Assembly (NCBI GenBank): GCA_965217825.1
Contig: OZ244571.1
Location: forward strand, 744,001 to 808,000
Length of the DNA: 64,000 bases
DNA from: VXNE01 sp965217825
GTDB lineage: Bacteria > Pseudomonadota > Gammaproteobacteria > Pseudomonadales > Azotimanducaceae
Direction: 5' to 3'
The notes under the pieces were generated by a model. It did not search any database. It had not been told where the DNA came from and saw only the letters and a program-made list of their open reading frames with translations. This document shows, piece after piece, positions 1-8,987 of this stretch (positions are counted from its first letter, which is position 1; each line of letters starts with the position of its first letter). Position numbers and translations under genes: made by a program.

Positions 1-85
1 GGCCGGTTGGACGCATACCGGATACAACCCGCCGGTCCGAGTCAGTGCTGCTCAAGTCCCTGGAATCCCGTACAACGGGGCGGGA

Positions 86-697
86 TTATAGCTCGAACGG
101 TCCCAAACCCGCGCGCGCCACTGTGGGCGCATCGCCGGTAAGGTCGATCACCGTAGTCGGATCTCGCGAGCAGGCACCGCCGTCGAGAACGAGGTCGATC
201 GCGTGCTCCAGCCGATCGCGGATTTCGCTACCTTCGGTCAGGGCGAAATCCTCTCCGGGCAGTTGCAATGTCGTTGACATCATCGCGTCGTTGAGTTGCG
301 CGAGGAGTCCGAGCGTTACCGGGCAGTCGGGTACGCGCAAACCGATGGTGCGGCGGGGGCTCATCAATCGACGCGGTACTTCGCGCGTGGCTTTCAGGAT
401 GAAAGTATAGGGTCCGGGCGTATAGCGCCTGATCAGGCGGTAGCTGATGTTGTCCACCATTGCGTAGGTCGCGAGTTCCGAGAGATCGCGGCACATCAGC
501 GTGAAGAGATGGCGCGTCGGCAAGCGCCGGATGCTGCGGATTCGGGCGAGCGCGGTCTTGTCACCGATATTGCAGCCTAGCGCGTAGGTGGAATCCGTCG
601 GGTAAGCGATGATGCCGCCGGCGCGGACTATTTCGGCGGCTCGAGCCAACAGGCGTTGTTGCGGATGCGTGGGATGGACGCTGAAGAATTGGCTCAT
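86..697 (-). CDS. yciO: YciO-type Sua5/YrdC-fold protein
   Basis: This is a 203-residue protein of the Sua5/YciO/YrdC fold and matches the YciO branch along its whole length (YPTDSTYALGC near the N-terminus, LMCRDLSELATYA, PTTVIDLTGD near the end). The fold binds nucleotides and RNA. The related YrdC/Sua5 enzymes make threonylcarbamoyl-AMP for tRNA t6A, but that role is not secure for YciO. I chose the ATG at 697 because it gives MSQFFSVHP, the same start as E. coli YciO; an in-frame start ten codons upstream is possible. It is divergent from yciB. A short inverted repeat (64-70 with 81-87) overlaps its stop codon. Confidence 0.9.
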   Translation of the reverse strand: MSQFFSVHPTHPQQRLLARAAEIVRAGGIIAYPTDSTYALGCNIGDKTALARIRSIRRLPTRHLFTLMCRDLSELATYAMVDNISYRLIRRYTPGPYTFILKATREVPRRLMSPRRTIGLRVPDCPVTLGLLAQLNDAMMSTTLQLPGEDFALTEGSEIRDRLEHAIDLVLDGGACSRDPTTVIDLTGDAPTVARAGLGPFEL

Positions 698-737
698 AGC
701 GGCTATTATCGTCGAAACACGGATCATCCGCTAAAGC

Positions 738-1301
738 ATGAAGCAGTTAGTCGACTTCCTGCCGGTAGTCGCGTTCGTGGGCGTCTATGTCTTTACCGAC
801 ATATTCGTCGCGACCGCGGCCTTGATGGGGACCGCCGTGCTCCAGTTCGCCCTTTTCAAAGTCAAGGGCTGGCCCATTAGCCGCCAGATGTTGGTCGTGA
901 TCTGGGTCGCCTTGATTTCGGGCGGGCTGACGCTCGTACTGCAGGACAAGACGTTCATTCAATGGAAACCCACGGTCGTCTACTGGATCATGGGCGGTGC
1001 CATCATCGGAAGCAGGTATGTTGGTCGGGGCGACTACATCCAAAGGGCCATGGGCAAGATGCTCGTGTTGCCGGAAGGGACATGGGCACGCCTGACGTTC
1101 GGATGGGGCGCGGCGATGTTTGTCGCGGGGGCGGCGAATCTGGCTGTCGCCTATGGTTTCAGCGAGCGGGTCTGGGTGTTTTACAAGTTCGTATCCGCTT
1201 TCGGTATTCCCCTGATGCTGACGCTAGGTAGCTTTGCCTACCTTGCTGCAACCAACCAGCTTACCGGAGACAGTGTTGTGGAGGAGTCTGAGAGACCATG
1301 A
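738..1301 (+). CDS. yciB: Inner-membrane protein YciB (septation protein A family)
   Basis: A 187-residue, very hydrophobic inner-membrane protein with about five transmembrane helices, spread from the N-terminus (FLPVVAFVGVYVFTDIFVAT) to the C-terminus (FGIPLMLTLGSFAYL). Length, hydrophobic pattern and motifs such as KPTVVYWIMG and GDYIQRAMG match YciB/IspZ. The family is linked to envelope synthesis and septation, but its biochemical role is not settled. It overlaps the start of the next gene by 4 bp, so the two are probably co-transcribed. Confidence 0.92.
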   Translation: MKQLVDFLPVVAFVGVYVFTDIFVATAALMGTAVLQFALFKVKGWPISRQMLVVIWVALISGGLTLVLQDKTFIQWKPTVVYWIMGGAIIGSRYVGRGDYIQRAMGKMLVLPEGTWARLTFGWGAAMFVAGAANLAVAYGFSERVWVFYKFVSAFGIPLMLTLGSFAYLAATNQLTGDSVVEESERP

Positions 1302-1963
1302 TGCGTGCCGCAGTCAGGACAATATTGGTTTGCGCTTGCGCCCTGGGCCTCGATGCGGGCGCGGAAACTCGCTACATTTCGGATGTGCTGTACGTGCCGT
1401 TGCGCAGCGGCCCATCCGGCGAACACCGGATCATCCATTACGGTTTGCCAAGCGGCACGGCGTTTGAGGTGCTCGGTGAGGATGAATCGGCCAAGTTTAC
1501 GCAAGTAAGAACCGAGAATGGGTCCGAAGGTTGGGTTCCGACGCAGTACCTCGTGAACGAGCCGATCGCGAGCGCCAGGTTGGCGCAGGCGGAGGCGGAG
1601 ATAGAACGCCTCGAAAGTCTGCTCGCCGGAGACACATCAACATTGGCGGCAGAGTTGGAAGACGCGCGGAACGAAGCGGCGCGCAATGCCGAGTCGGCAG
1701 AGACTGTCCGGGAGCTGGAAGCGGAATTGGCGGAAATCAGGCGTGTTTCAGCCAGCGCCGTCGCCACTCAGCAAGAGAATCTCAAGCTTTCGGAGGCCAA
1801 CGCGGAGTTGCGGCGCGAGCGCGATGACCTGATAGCGCAGACCGAACAGCTTCAGGGCGATGTCGAGCTACGGTGGATGCTGGTCGGTGGCGGTATGGTA
1901 CTGGGGGGACTGCTGATTGGCGTCTGGGTCGGGTCTCGGTCTCGCCGGCGCCGTTCCTGGTGA
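1298..1963 (+). CDS. SH3-domain, coiled-coil membrane protein (TIGR04211/YgiM type)
   Basis: A 221-residue envelope protein. Residues 1-22 form a signal peptide ending in an Ala-rich stretch. Residues 24-87 form a bacterial SH3 domain (YVPLRSGPSGEH, then GSEGWVPTQYLV). Residues 95-187 form a long Glu/Ala-rich coiled coil. A transmembrane helix at about 190-212 is followed by a basic tail (SRSRRRRSW). This architecture is the TIGR04211 family, whose E. coli member is YgiM; the function is unknown, presumably envelope-related. The stop overlaps the GTG start of pdxJ (GTGA). Confidence 0.85.
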   Translation: MMRAAVRTILVCACALGLDAGAETRYISDVLYVPLRSGPSGEHRIIHYGLPSGTAFEVLGEDESAKFTQVRTENGSEGWVPTQYLVNEPIASARLAQAEAEIERLESLLAGDTSTLAAELEDARNEAARNAESAETVRELEAELAEIRRVSASAVATQQENLKLSEANAELRRERDDLIAQTEQLQGDVELRWMLVGGGMVLGGLLIGVWVGSRSRRRRSW

Positions 1964-2745
1964 CCGCGCTCTCCGTCAATCTCAACAAGATTGCCTGGCT
2001 GCGTAACGCGCGCGGAGGCAAGCGCCCGGACGTCATCGACGCAGCTCGAACGATCATCGACGCGGGGGCGCAGGGCATCACCGTGCATCCGCGTCCTGAC
2101 CAGCGCCATATTCACCCGGGGGATGTCCACGCGCTCGCGTGCCTGCTCCGCTCGGAACACCCCGAGATCGAATTCAACATTGAAGGCAACCCCGCCGCCG
2201 GCGCGCGCCGAAATGGCTATCCGGGTTTTGATCGCCTTATCGAGGATGCGCGCCCGCAGCAGGCGACACTGGTGCCGGATGCGGACTCTCAGCTCACTTC
2301 TGATCATGGCTGGGATCTCTCCGATACCACGTCCGCCGCGCGCGTGGCCGAGACCATCGCGCGGTATCGGGAATGGGGCGCTCGGGTCAGCCTGTTCATG
2401 GATCCGGATGAACGGCAGATTGAACGCGCGAAGGAGTGCGGCGCGGACCGGATCGAGCTGTATACGGGGCCCTATGCGGAATTGGTGGAAAGCCACGGTC
2501 TGACTGATGCGCGGGTACGTGCCTGCCGACAGGCGTATCTGGATGCCGCACGGTTCGCCGCAGGCATAGGTCTCGGCGTAAACGCGGGCCACGACCTGAA
2601 CCTTGACAACCTGGCGGATTTCATCGCTATCGGAAATATCGACGAAGTGTCCATCGGCCACGCGCTGATCAGTGATGCGCTCGAATTCGGACTTGCCGCA
2701 ACTGTGCCAAAATATCTTGACGCCATTGCTGCGGGTGGCGGATAG
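1960..2745 (+). CDS. pdxJ: Pyridoxine 5'-phosphate synthase, Bacteroidetes-like type
   Basis: PdxJ condenses 1-deoxyxylulose 5-phosphate with 3-amino-2-oxopropyl phosphate to make pyridoxine 5'-phosphate, the last ring-forming step of vitamin B6 synthesis. The protein is 261 residues from the GTG at 1960, which overlaps the preceding stop as GTGA; starts further upstream would run into the previous gene. Visible motifs are LRNARGG, GITVHPRPDQRHI, FNIEGNP, TLVPDA, RIELYTGPYA, GVNAGHDL and EVSIGHALI. The N-terminus reads SVNLNKIAWLRNARGG, where the E. coli type has VNIDHIATLRNARG. The NLNK and FNIEGNP signature resembles the form I know from Bacteroidetes, which suggests transfer. Confidence 0.9.
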   Translation: MTALSVNLNKIAWLRNARGGKRPDVIDAARTIIDAGAQGITVHPRPDQRHIHPGDVHALACLLRSEHPEIEFNIEGNPAAGARRNGYPGFDRLIEDARPQQATLVPDADSQLTSDHGWDLSDTTSAARVAETIARYREWGARVSLFMDPDERQIERAKECGADRIELYTGPYAELVESHGLTDARVRACRQAYLDAARFAAGIGLGVNAGHDLNLDNLADFIAIGNIDEVSIGHALISDALEFGLAATVPKYLDAIAAGGG

Positions 2746-2791
2746 GCGGGGAGAAGGCTTTGCGAAGGGGACCAGCACAAGGAGAACATCT

Positions 2792-3382
2792 ATGGAATGG
2801 CTGTTGCGGCCGTGGGCGCGGTCAAAGGCGTCGATGTCTTTGGCACTCGCAATCACGCTGATGACGGTTCCCGCCGCATCCGAGCCGGACGAGTCACCGG
2901 TCGTTGTTTTTGAAACGAACCGAGGGGTGCTGACGGTGGAACTTCTACCGCTGGAAGCGCCGAAGACCGTGGAAAACATTCTTGACCTGATCGACGCAGG
3001 GTTTTACGACGACTTGATCTTTCATCGCGTTATAGACGGTTTTGTCGTACAGGCTGGGGGTTACCTTGCCGACATGGAATACCGAGACGCGCCCCGGACA
3101 GTTGTCAACGAGTCGGAGAACGGGATAGAAAACCGCAAGTACACGTTGTCGATGGCGCGGACGGCGGACCCGGACTCCGCGGGCGCACAGTTCTATATCA
3201 ACCTGAACGACAATACGCATCTCGATTACGCGCCCGGCCAACCGGGCTATACGGTATTCGGCAAACTGATCGCCGGTATGGATGTGGCGGAGGAGATCGG
3301 ACAGGCGGAAACGGCGACGCGGGGTGGCATGGCTGACGTGCCGTTGGAGCCTATCGTCATTTCGCGCGCGTATCGCCGCTAA
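2792..3382 (+). CDS. Periplasmic cyclophilin-type peptidyl-prolyl isomerase
   Basis: A 196-residue cyclophilin that catalyses cis-trans isomerisation of prolyl bonds, here probably in the periplasm. The start at 2792 has an AAGGAG ribosome site 7 bases upstream and leads into a signal-peptide-like segment (residues 14-31, ending PAASEP). The catalytic domain follows: FETNRGVLTVEL, FYDDLIFHRVIDGFVVQAGG, SAGAQFYINL and GYTVFGKLIAGMDV. Arg in FHRV and the Gln/Phe of AQFYIN match the active site. PpiA is the nearest well-known relative, but I cannot separate it from other secreted cyclophilins. It stands alone between pdxJ and the cold-shock gene. Confidence 0.88.
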   Translation: MEWLLRPWARSKASMSLALAITLMTVPAASEPDESPVVVFETNRGVLTVELLPLEAPKTVENILDLIDAGFYDDLIFHRVIDGFVVQAGGYLADMEYRDAPRTVVNESENGIENRKYTLSMARTADPDSAGAQFYINLNDNTHLDYAPGQPGYTVFGKLIAGMDVAEEIGQAETATRGGMADVPLEPIVISRAYRR

Positions 3383-3414
3383 CGGGGCAAGTCCCCTGGC
3401 GGGCGCCGTGTCTT

Positions 3415-3487
3415 GTTCCCGCCCAAGCTCAGAAGCGGGAACCGATCCCGCCCAATCCCATCGGCGGGAACCTGTCCCGCGCTATCA
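3415..3487. repeat. Intergenic GC-rich inverted repeats (REP-like)
   Basis: Two adjacent imperfect hairpins lie between the cyclophilin and cold-shock genes. GTTCCCGC (3415-3422) pairs with GCGGGAAC (3435-3442), and TCCCGCC (about 3446-3452) pairs with GGCGGGA (about 3463-3469); a third TCCCGC arm follows. Similar arms occur at 64-87 and 5663-5678. This looks like a short interspersed palindrome family rather than a terminator, because no T run follows. Confidence 0.5.
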
Positions 3488-3522
3488 TAGGACGACACAT
3501 CTTCACCGTCGCGTCGATTGTC

Positions 3523-3987
3523 ATGAAGCCTTCCATTGTTTCTCTCGCTGCCACTGTAGTTGTTGCTGCCCTTGCGGCGGCGATCGTCACTGAAATCTCT
3601 CATCGTTTGCTTCCTGGTAACTACCTGGGGCTCCTCGTGCTGACTTTTCTCGCCTGTTTCGTCACGGCATTGGCGGCCGCGAGCGTCGGCGCGCGCAAGG
3701 ACGCGCGCAGGCAACCGGTGCGGTCGCGGCAACGCCAACGCCAGCCCCGCGCGAGGCGGGAACCCGCGGGCGACCGGGAAAGCGGTGTCGTCAAGTGGTT
3801 CGATCCTACCAAGGGGTTCGGTTTTATCATCCGCGATGCGGGCGGCGACATCTTTGTGCACCGCCGAAGCATTCGAGTGGACGGCACTGGCGACCGCGAG
3901 TTGCGCGAAGGCGCGCGCGTCACGTTTGTGGCGGTAGAACGCGGCCGGGGATGGCGGGCGGAGGAAGTCTCCACCCAGGAGGAATGA
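3523..3987 (+). CDS. Membrane-anchored cold-shock-domain protein
   Basis: A 154-residue protein with two transmembrane helices (about residues 5-26 and 34-54), a basic linker (55-83, rich in Arg, Gln and Pro) and a C-terminal cold-shock domain (about 86-150). The domain has the two nucleic-acid-binding motifs, RNP1 (KGFGFI) and RNP2 (DIFVHR). Ordinary Csp proteins are soluble and about 70 residues long; this fused form would hold a single-stranded RNA/DNA-binding domain at the inner face of the membrane. Its stop overlaps the argS start (ATGA), so its expression may be coupled to argS. The function is not known. Confidence 0.85.
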   Translation: MKPSIVSLAATVVVAALAAAIVTEISHRLLPGNYLGLLVLTFLACFVTALAAASVGARKDARRQPVRSRQRQRQPRARREPAGDRESGVVKWFDPTKGFGFIIRDAGGDIFVHRRSIRVDGTGDRELREGARVTFVAVERGRGWRAEEVSTQEE

Positions 3988-5663
3988 ATCTCCGGGCGTT
4001 CCTGCACGGGCGCATGGCGGCGGCATTCGAGGCGGCTGGTGTCGCTGACGCCGAGCCACTGGTGGGCGTCGCCACGCGTCCTGAATTTGGCGACTACCAG
4101 GCGAATGGCGCCATGGCGGCTGCCAGGGAAGCGCGAACCCAGCCGCGCATGCTCGCGGCAGCGGTCGTGGAGGCGTTGGGGGACGCGGATTTCGCCCAAC
4201 CTCTGATGATCGCCGGTCCCGGTTTCGTCAACATCACGTTGTCCCCCGAGTTTGTCAGCGCACACCTGCGCGGGGTTGAGATTGAGCAGACCGCGCGCCC
4301 CGACAGGATCGTGGTGGACTATTCCGCTCCCAACCTGGCCAAGGAAATGCATGTGGGGCATTTGCGCACGACGATCGGGGACGCCATGGCGCGCGTTCTC
4401 GAAGCACTTGGTCACCGAGTGATTCGACAGAACCACGTAGGAGACTGGGGCACGCAGTTCGGCATGCTGGTTGCCCATCTCGAGGATGTGCGGGAAGCCG
4501 CTCCGGAGCTGAGGGACCTGGAGGTGTTCTACGCAGAGGCCCGAAAGCGTTTCGACGCCGACGTCGACTTCGCCGACCGCGCGCGCCGCACAGTGGTCGC
4601 CTTGCAACGCGGCGACGAGGCCGTGCGGGCGTACTGGCGGCGTTTCATAGTCATCTCCCTGTCTCATTGTCGTTCGGTGTACGAGACGCTGGGTGTCACG
4701 CTGGACGATGCGGACCTCGATGCGGAGAGCCGCTACAACAATGATCTGCCGAAGGTAGTCGAGGATCTGGATCGGGCGGGCCTGGTCACGGAGTCGGATG
4801 GCGCGAAGTGCGTCTTTCTCGACGAACTCGAAGCTCCGGTGATCGTGCAGAAACGTGATGGCGGCTATCTATACGCGACCTCGGATCTCGCGGCGGTGCG
4901 CTACCGTTCGGCGCACTACCGTGCGGATCGGGTACTGTATTTCGTGGACGCGCGACAGACGCTGCACTTTCGCCAGCTTTTCGCGGTTGCCAGGAAGGCG
5001 GGGTTCGCCCCTGCCGAGTGCAAGCTGGAACATCATCCATTCGGCACGATCATGGGCCGCGACAACAGGCCCTTCAAGACCCGCTCGGGCGACGTTGTGA
5101 AGCTTGCGGACCTGCTTGACGAGGCGGTGAGTCGCGCGCGGGTCCTGGTGACGGCAAAGAATCCGGAGCTGGACGGAGAGGAAGCGGATCGTATCGCGCG
5201 CGTCGTCGGGATCGGCGCGGTCAAGTACGCCGATGTCTCGAAGCATCGGACGAGCGACTATGTCTTCGACTGGGACACGATGCTGAACTTCGACGGCAAC
5301 ACGGCGCCGTATTTGCAGTACGCGTATGCGCGCATTCAGAGCCTGTTCCGGCGCGGCGGCGTTGATCCATCGCGCTTGACGGACGCACCGGTACTCTCGA
5401 ACGAGACGGAACGGCGCCTCGGCGTCTCCCTGCTAAGGTTCCAGGAAACGTTGGAGCAGGTGGCTAGCGAGGCCTTGCCGCACTATCTGAGCGGGTATCT
5501 ATATGGTCTGGCGGGCGACTTCATGAAGTTCTACGAGACCTGCCCGGTACTCGAGGCGCCCGTAGCTGTGCGCGATCATCGCCTGAAACTTTGCGCCCTG
5601 ACCGGGGAGACCCTGAAACGGGGATTGGGTCTGCTTGGCATAGAGACGGTTGACCGGATGTAG
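3984..5663 (+). CDS. argS: Arginine--tRNA ligase
   Basis: A class I aminoacyl-tRNA synthetase that charges tRNA-Arg. It has 559 residues, the usual length. The N-terminal Add-1 tRNA-binding domain (PEFGDYQANGAMAAA, GPGFVNITL) is followed by the catalytic domain with the HIGH-type motif HVGHLRT, preceded by VVDYSAPNLAKEMHVG. The FKTRSG segment stands where many ArgS proteins lack a canonical KMSKS. The C-terminal anticodon-binding domain includes YLQYAYARIQSL. The start at 3984 overlaps the stop of the cold-shock gene and has an AGGAGG site just upstream. Confidence 0.97.
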   Translation: MNLRAFLHGRMAAAFEAAGVADAEPLVGVATRPEFGDYQANGAMAAAREARTQPRMLAAAVVEALGDADFAQPLMIAGPGFVNITLSPEFVSAHLRGVEIEQTARPDRIVVDYSAPNLAKEMHVGHLRTTIGDAMARVLEALGHRVIRQNHVGDWGTQFGMLVAHLEDVREAAPELRDLEVFYAEARKRFDADVDFADRARRTVVALQRGDEAVRAYWRRFIVISLSHCRSVYETLGVTLDDADLDAESRYNNDLPKVVEDLDRAGLVTESDGAKCVFLDELEAPVIVQKRDGGYLYATSDLAAVRYRSAHYRADRVLYFVDARQTLHFRQLFAVARKAGFAPAECKLEHHPFGTIMGRDNRPFKTRSGDVVKLADLLDEAVSRARVLVTAKNPELDGEEADRIARVVGIGAVKYADVSKHRTSDYVFDWDTMLNFDGNTAPYLQYAYARIQSLFRRGGVDPSRLTDAPVLSNETERRLGVSLLRFQETLEQVASEALPHYLSGYLYGLAGDFMKFYETCPVLEAPVAVRDHRLKLCALTGETLKRGLGLLGIETVDRM

Positions 5664-5748
5664 TCCCGCACGCGGGACGTTCAGGGCGTTCCGGCCTTTC
5701 GCAACTGTTCTGAGTCAGTCCGATATCAGGTTGCGCCGCACGGGGCTG

Positions 5749-6957
5749 CTATCTGTCGGAAACGTATGCGCGAACCGGCGCTGGCACCGTGTACGATTTC
5801 AGATCGTCAACGAATTCGCGAAGCACCTGGATGCCTGTCTCCTCAGCCTCGCTGCACCATGTCCGAAGGCCTTCCAACAAGTCGTCGCCGCGCCCTCGCT
5901 CGGACCACAATTCGGTGAGTTCCAACCGCTTTTCGTAAATTGTCTTCAATAGCGGGCTTGCGCCCACGACCTTGGTAATGTGTCGCCGCTGACGCTCGCT
6001 CACCAGTATGTCATGGCGACAGAGGACGGACTTGGAACGCCTCAGCAGGCGCCGGGTCACTGCGTCCGCCCGCTTGCATTCTTGCTCGACCAAGGGTGCC
6101 ACGACCTCTTCCGCGTAGCGCGCCATGACGCGGAAGCGGTCGTTGAGTACGGCCCAGGTGGTGTCCATGTCGATGTACGATTTGCCTGGCTCGCGCGCCA
6201 CCTTCGGCCGTGTATAGAGTGGCCGGGCAAGACCCAGCGCCTGGAACACGCGAATCCACGCCCAGCCGATATCGATCTCCCAAGGCTTGACCGACAGCTT
6301 CGCCGAGTTCGGGTAGGCGTGGTGGTTGTTGTGCAGTTCCTCGCCGCAGATGAGAATGCCCCACGGCACGATGTTGCGCGCCGCGTCGGGACACTCGAAG
6401 TTCCGGTAGCCCCAGTAGTGGCCGACCCCATTGATGACGCCAGCGCCGAGAAACGGAATGCACAGCATCTGAAGAGCCCAGACGGTCAAGCCGATCGTGC
6501 CGAACAACAGGACGTCGAACACCATCAGGGAACCGATGCCCAACATGGAGTGCGGCCCGTAGACGTTGTGTTCGAGCCAATCGTCCGGGGTGCCCTTACC
6601 GTATTGCGCAAGCGTCTCGTCGGTTATGGCGACACGGTAGTGCTCGGCGCCTCGGAAGAGTATGGCGGCCAGGCCGTGGATCTGCGGGCTGTGGGGATCG
6701 TCTACGGTTTCTGTCGTGGCATGATGTTTACGATGAACCGACGTCCAGATCTTGGTGGACATGCCCGTCGTCAGCCACAGCCAAAACCGGAAAAAGTGTT
6801 GCAGCGCCGGATGCAGCCCCAGCGCCCGGTGCGCGGAGTGCCGGTGCAGGTATATCGTCACGGACACGAGTGTGACATGGCACATGGCGAGCGTATAAAC
6901 GACCATGACCGGTATCGAAAAGCCGACGAGGCCGTACCACCAATCCGCTAGGTTCAC
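5749..6957 (-). CDS. Acyl-CoA/acyl-lipid fatty acid desaturase
   Basis: A 402-residue membrane di-iron desaturase that introduces a double bond into a fatty acyl chain, probably delta-9. The three histidine boxes are complete: HRHSAH near residue 38, HRKHH near 75 and HNNHH near 210. Hydrophobic pairs near residues 8-30, 50-65 and 145-180 fit the four-helix topology. About 120 residues follow the last box, a charged extension (for example SERQRRHITK) longer than I would expect of the minimal enzyme. It is convergent with argS and divergent from mnmC. Confidence 0.88.
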   Translation of the reverse strand: MNLADWWYGLVGFSIPVMVVYTLAMCHVTLVSVTIYLHRHSAHRALGLHPALQHFFRFWLWLTTGMSTKIWTSVHRKHHATTETVDDPHSPQIHGLAAILFRGAEHYRVAITDETLAQYGKGTPDDWLEHNVYGPHSMLGIGSLMVFDVLLFGTIGLTVWALQMLCIPFLGAGVINGVGHYWGYRNFECPDAARNIVPWGILICGEELHNNHHAYPNSAKLSVKPWEIDIGWAWIRVFQALGLARPLYTRPKVAREPGKSYIDMDTTWAVLNDRFRVMARYAEEVVAPLVEQECKRADAVTRRLLRRSKSVLCRHDILVSERQRRHITKVVGASPLLKTIYEKRLELTELWSERGRGDDLLEGLRTWCSEAEETGIQVLREFVDDLKSYTVPAPVRAYVSDR

Positions 6958-7234
6958 GAAGTTGACCCCCCTTGCAAGTTCTCGTTGTTCGCGATGGGGA
7001 CGCGACCGCCGGAACGGCGGACGGTGGAAGATACCACTTTTGCGCCTTGTCGCGCGATGAGCGTGTCGGATTCTGTACGGTGACCCTTCGGGGCCGTCAA
7101 GTGATCCTGACCCCGAGGACTTCTCTCGTGCGCGAAGCCGGTCTGCGTCAAGTGTCGAAGCGACCGGGTACGATCTCGTGCGGGTATTGGAAGATAATTT
7201 CCTCGGTTAGGTCAGGATAGAACGATGCAGCGCC

Positions 7235-8986
7235 GTGAATGAAGCCCCGGTCCACCGGATCCTGGAACCCGCTGCGTTGCGATGGGACGGTGCCCGACCG
7301 GTATCCCTCGATCAAGGCGATATCTACCATGACGTCGACGGTCGGGACGAAGCGTCGCGCGTCTTCATCGCTCCGGCAAGGCTCGACGAGCGATTCGGCT
7401 CGGCGGCTGCCTTCACCATTGGAGAGTTGGGGTTCGGCACTGGCCTGAATTTCGCTGTCGCAACGGAACGATTTCTCAGGCGGTCCGGCGGCCGGCTGCA
7501 CTATGTCGCTTTCGAACACGCGCCCCCTTCATCGAGGGACATGGTGCGCGCCGCCGGAGTTTCCGGACTCCCTGTGCATCACGAGTTGTCCCGGATTCTG
7601 CCGCCGGGCATTTCCGGTTGGCACCGCCGGCGCCTGGCGGCGGGGCGAGTCGTGCTTTCGTTGTATTTCGGTGATGCATTTGCCGGGTTGGCGGATCTTG
7701 AGTCCAGGTCTCCATATGGTGTCGATGCCTGGTTTCTGGACGGCTTCGCCCCGCCCCGCAGCCAGGCCATCTGGTCACCGGAGACGTGCGCCGCCATCGC
7801 GCGGCTTTCCCGCGCGGGAACGACGGTGACGACTTTCTCTGCGGCTGGCGTAGTAAAACGCGCGTTGGCAAACGCTGGCTTCGAGGTCGCCCGCATCCGC
7901 CAGCACGGCCGCAAGCGACATAGCGTGCTCGGCGTGATCCCCGGCGATTCATTACACCCGCCGTCGCCGCCGCAAGCGGTTTCCGTCGTCGGCGCCGGCT
8001 TGGCGGGATGTTCGGTAGCTCGCGCCCTGGCCGAGCGCAACGTTTCCGTGACTGTGCACGATAACGCTGTCGCCCATGGCGCTTCCGCGATACCCGGGGC
8101 GGTTCTGCATGCGCGGCTGTTGAACGATGGCAGCGCCGCCGCTTCACTGCGCGCCCACGCATACGCATACGCGACGTCGTTCTACGCTGGCCGCGACGGG
8201 ATCACTTCGACCGGAGCGCTCCAACTACCGGGACCGAATACAGCAGCGGAGCGCCTGCATGCATTGGGCCATGTCCTGCCTTCGGATTGGGTCGAGTTGG
8301 TGTCGCGGCGCGAAGCCTCCGACCTCGCTGGGATCGATATTGCTGACAGCGGTTTGTACTTCCCTTGCGGCGCGGCGGTCGACGGCATGGCGCTATGCAG
8401 GTCATTGCTCGATCATCCGCGAATACGGTTCACGTCGGACGCGCCGGAGGACGGAATCAGGGTCCTCGCAAATGGCTGCGCGAGTACCGAGTCCTTGCCC
8501 GAACTCGAAGTCGCGCCGCTGACGGGACAGGTAGACAGGTTCGACGCCGACCAGTTGCGCCTGCCGGTGCTTGCGGACGGCTATGCGCGGCCGGCGGGAC
8601 GGTTCTGTTGGGTCGGTGCCACGTACGAGTACCGGCCGTGGCCTCCAGGTGCCGCCACGGCAGCCAACGCCAAGCGGTTCCACAAGCTCTTTGGTCGCGC
8701 TCCGGGCGTGTCGAAGGGCCTCTTCAGGGGCGTTCGAGCCATCACGTCGGATCGTACGCCGGTGATCGGCCGGGCAGGCCCGGATACCTATGTCAGCACC
8801 GGTCACGGTTCCATCGGCGTCGCATCGGCGGCCTTGGCGGGCGAATGGATAGCGAGTCTGATCTGCGGCGAATGTCCGCCGGTCAGTCGAGAAGTCGAAG
8901 CCCTTTGCCGCGTCGGCCGCTTCAGGGAGCGCCAGCAACGACGGCCGAGCCCTTTCGCGGGCGTTCGCCGCGGGGCGCTGGACTGA
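7235..8986 (+). CDS. mnmC: Bifunctional tRNA mnm5s2U methyltransferase / FAD oxidoreductase
   Basis: MnmC finishes the wobble uridine mnm5s2U34 of tRNAs. The C-terminal FAD domain removes the carboxymethyl group from cmnm5s2U and the N-terminal domain methylates the product with S-adenosylmethionine. The protein has 583 residues, somewhat shorter than the ~660 of E. coli. The MnmD part shows ELGFGTGLNFAV (SAM loop) and DAWFLDGFAPP. The FAD part shows VVGAGLAGCSVARALAER (dinucleotide fold) and the closing STGHGSIG. The start is GTG at 7235, which directly precedes NEAPVHRILEPAALRW. It is convergent with the dioxygenase gene. Confidence 0.93.
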   Translation: MNEAPVHRILEPAALRWDGARPVSLDQGDIYHDVDGRDEASRVFIAPARLDERFGSAAAFTIGELGFGTGLNFAVATERFLRRSGGRLHYVAFEHAPPSSRDMVRAAGVSGLPVHHELSRILPPGISGWHRRRLAAGRVVLSLYFGDAFAGLADLESRSPYGVDAWFLDGFAPPRSQAIWSPETCAAIARLSRAGTTVTTFSAAGVVKRALANAGFEVARIRQHGRKRHSVLGVIPGDSLHPPSPPQAVSVVGAGLAGCSVARALAERNVSVTVHDNAVAHGASAIPGAVLHARLLNDGSAAASLRAHAYAYATSFYAGRDGITSTGALQLPGPNTAAERLHALGHVLPSDWVELVSRREASDLAGIDIADSGLYFPCGAAVDGMALCRSLLDHPRIRFTSDAPEDGIRVLANGCASTESLPELEVAPLTGQVDRFDADQLRLPVLADGYARPAGRFCWVGATYEYRPWPPGAATAANAKRFHKLFGRAPGVSKGLFRGVRAITSDRTPVIGRAGPDTYVSTGHGSIGVASAALAGEWIASLICGECPPVSREVEALCRVGRFRERQQRRPSPFAGVRRGALD

Positions 8987-8987
8987 G

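Noticed and set aside
6972..7220. 82-codon plus-strand frame upstream of mnmC
   Set aside because: No homology, no ribosome site, lies in the divergent promoter region of the desaturase and mnmC.
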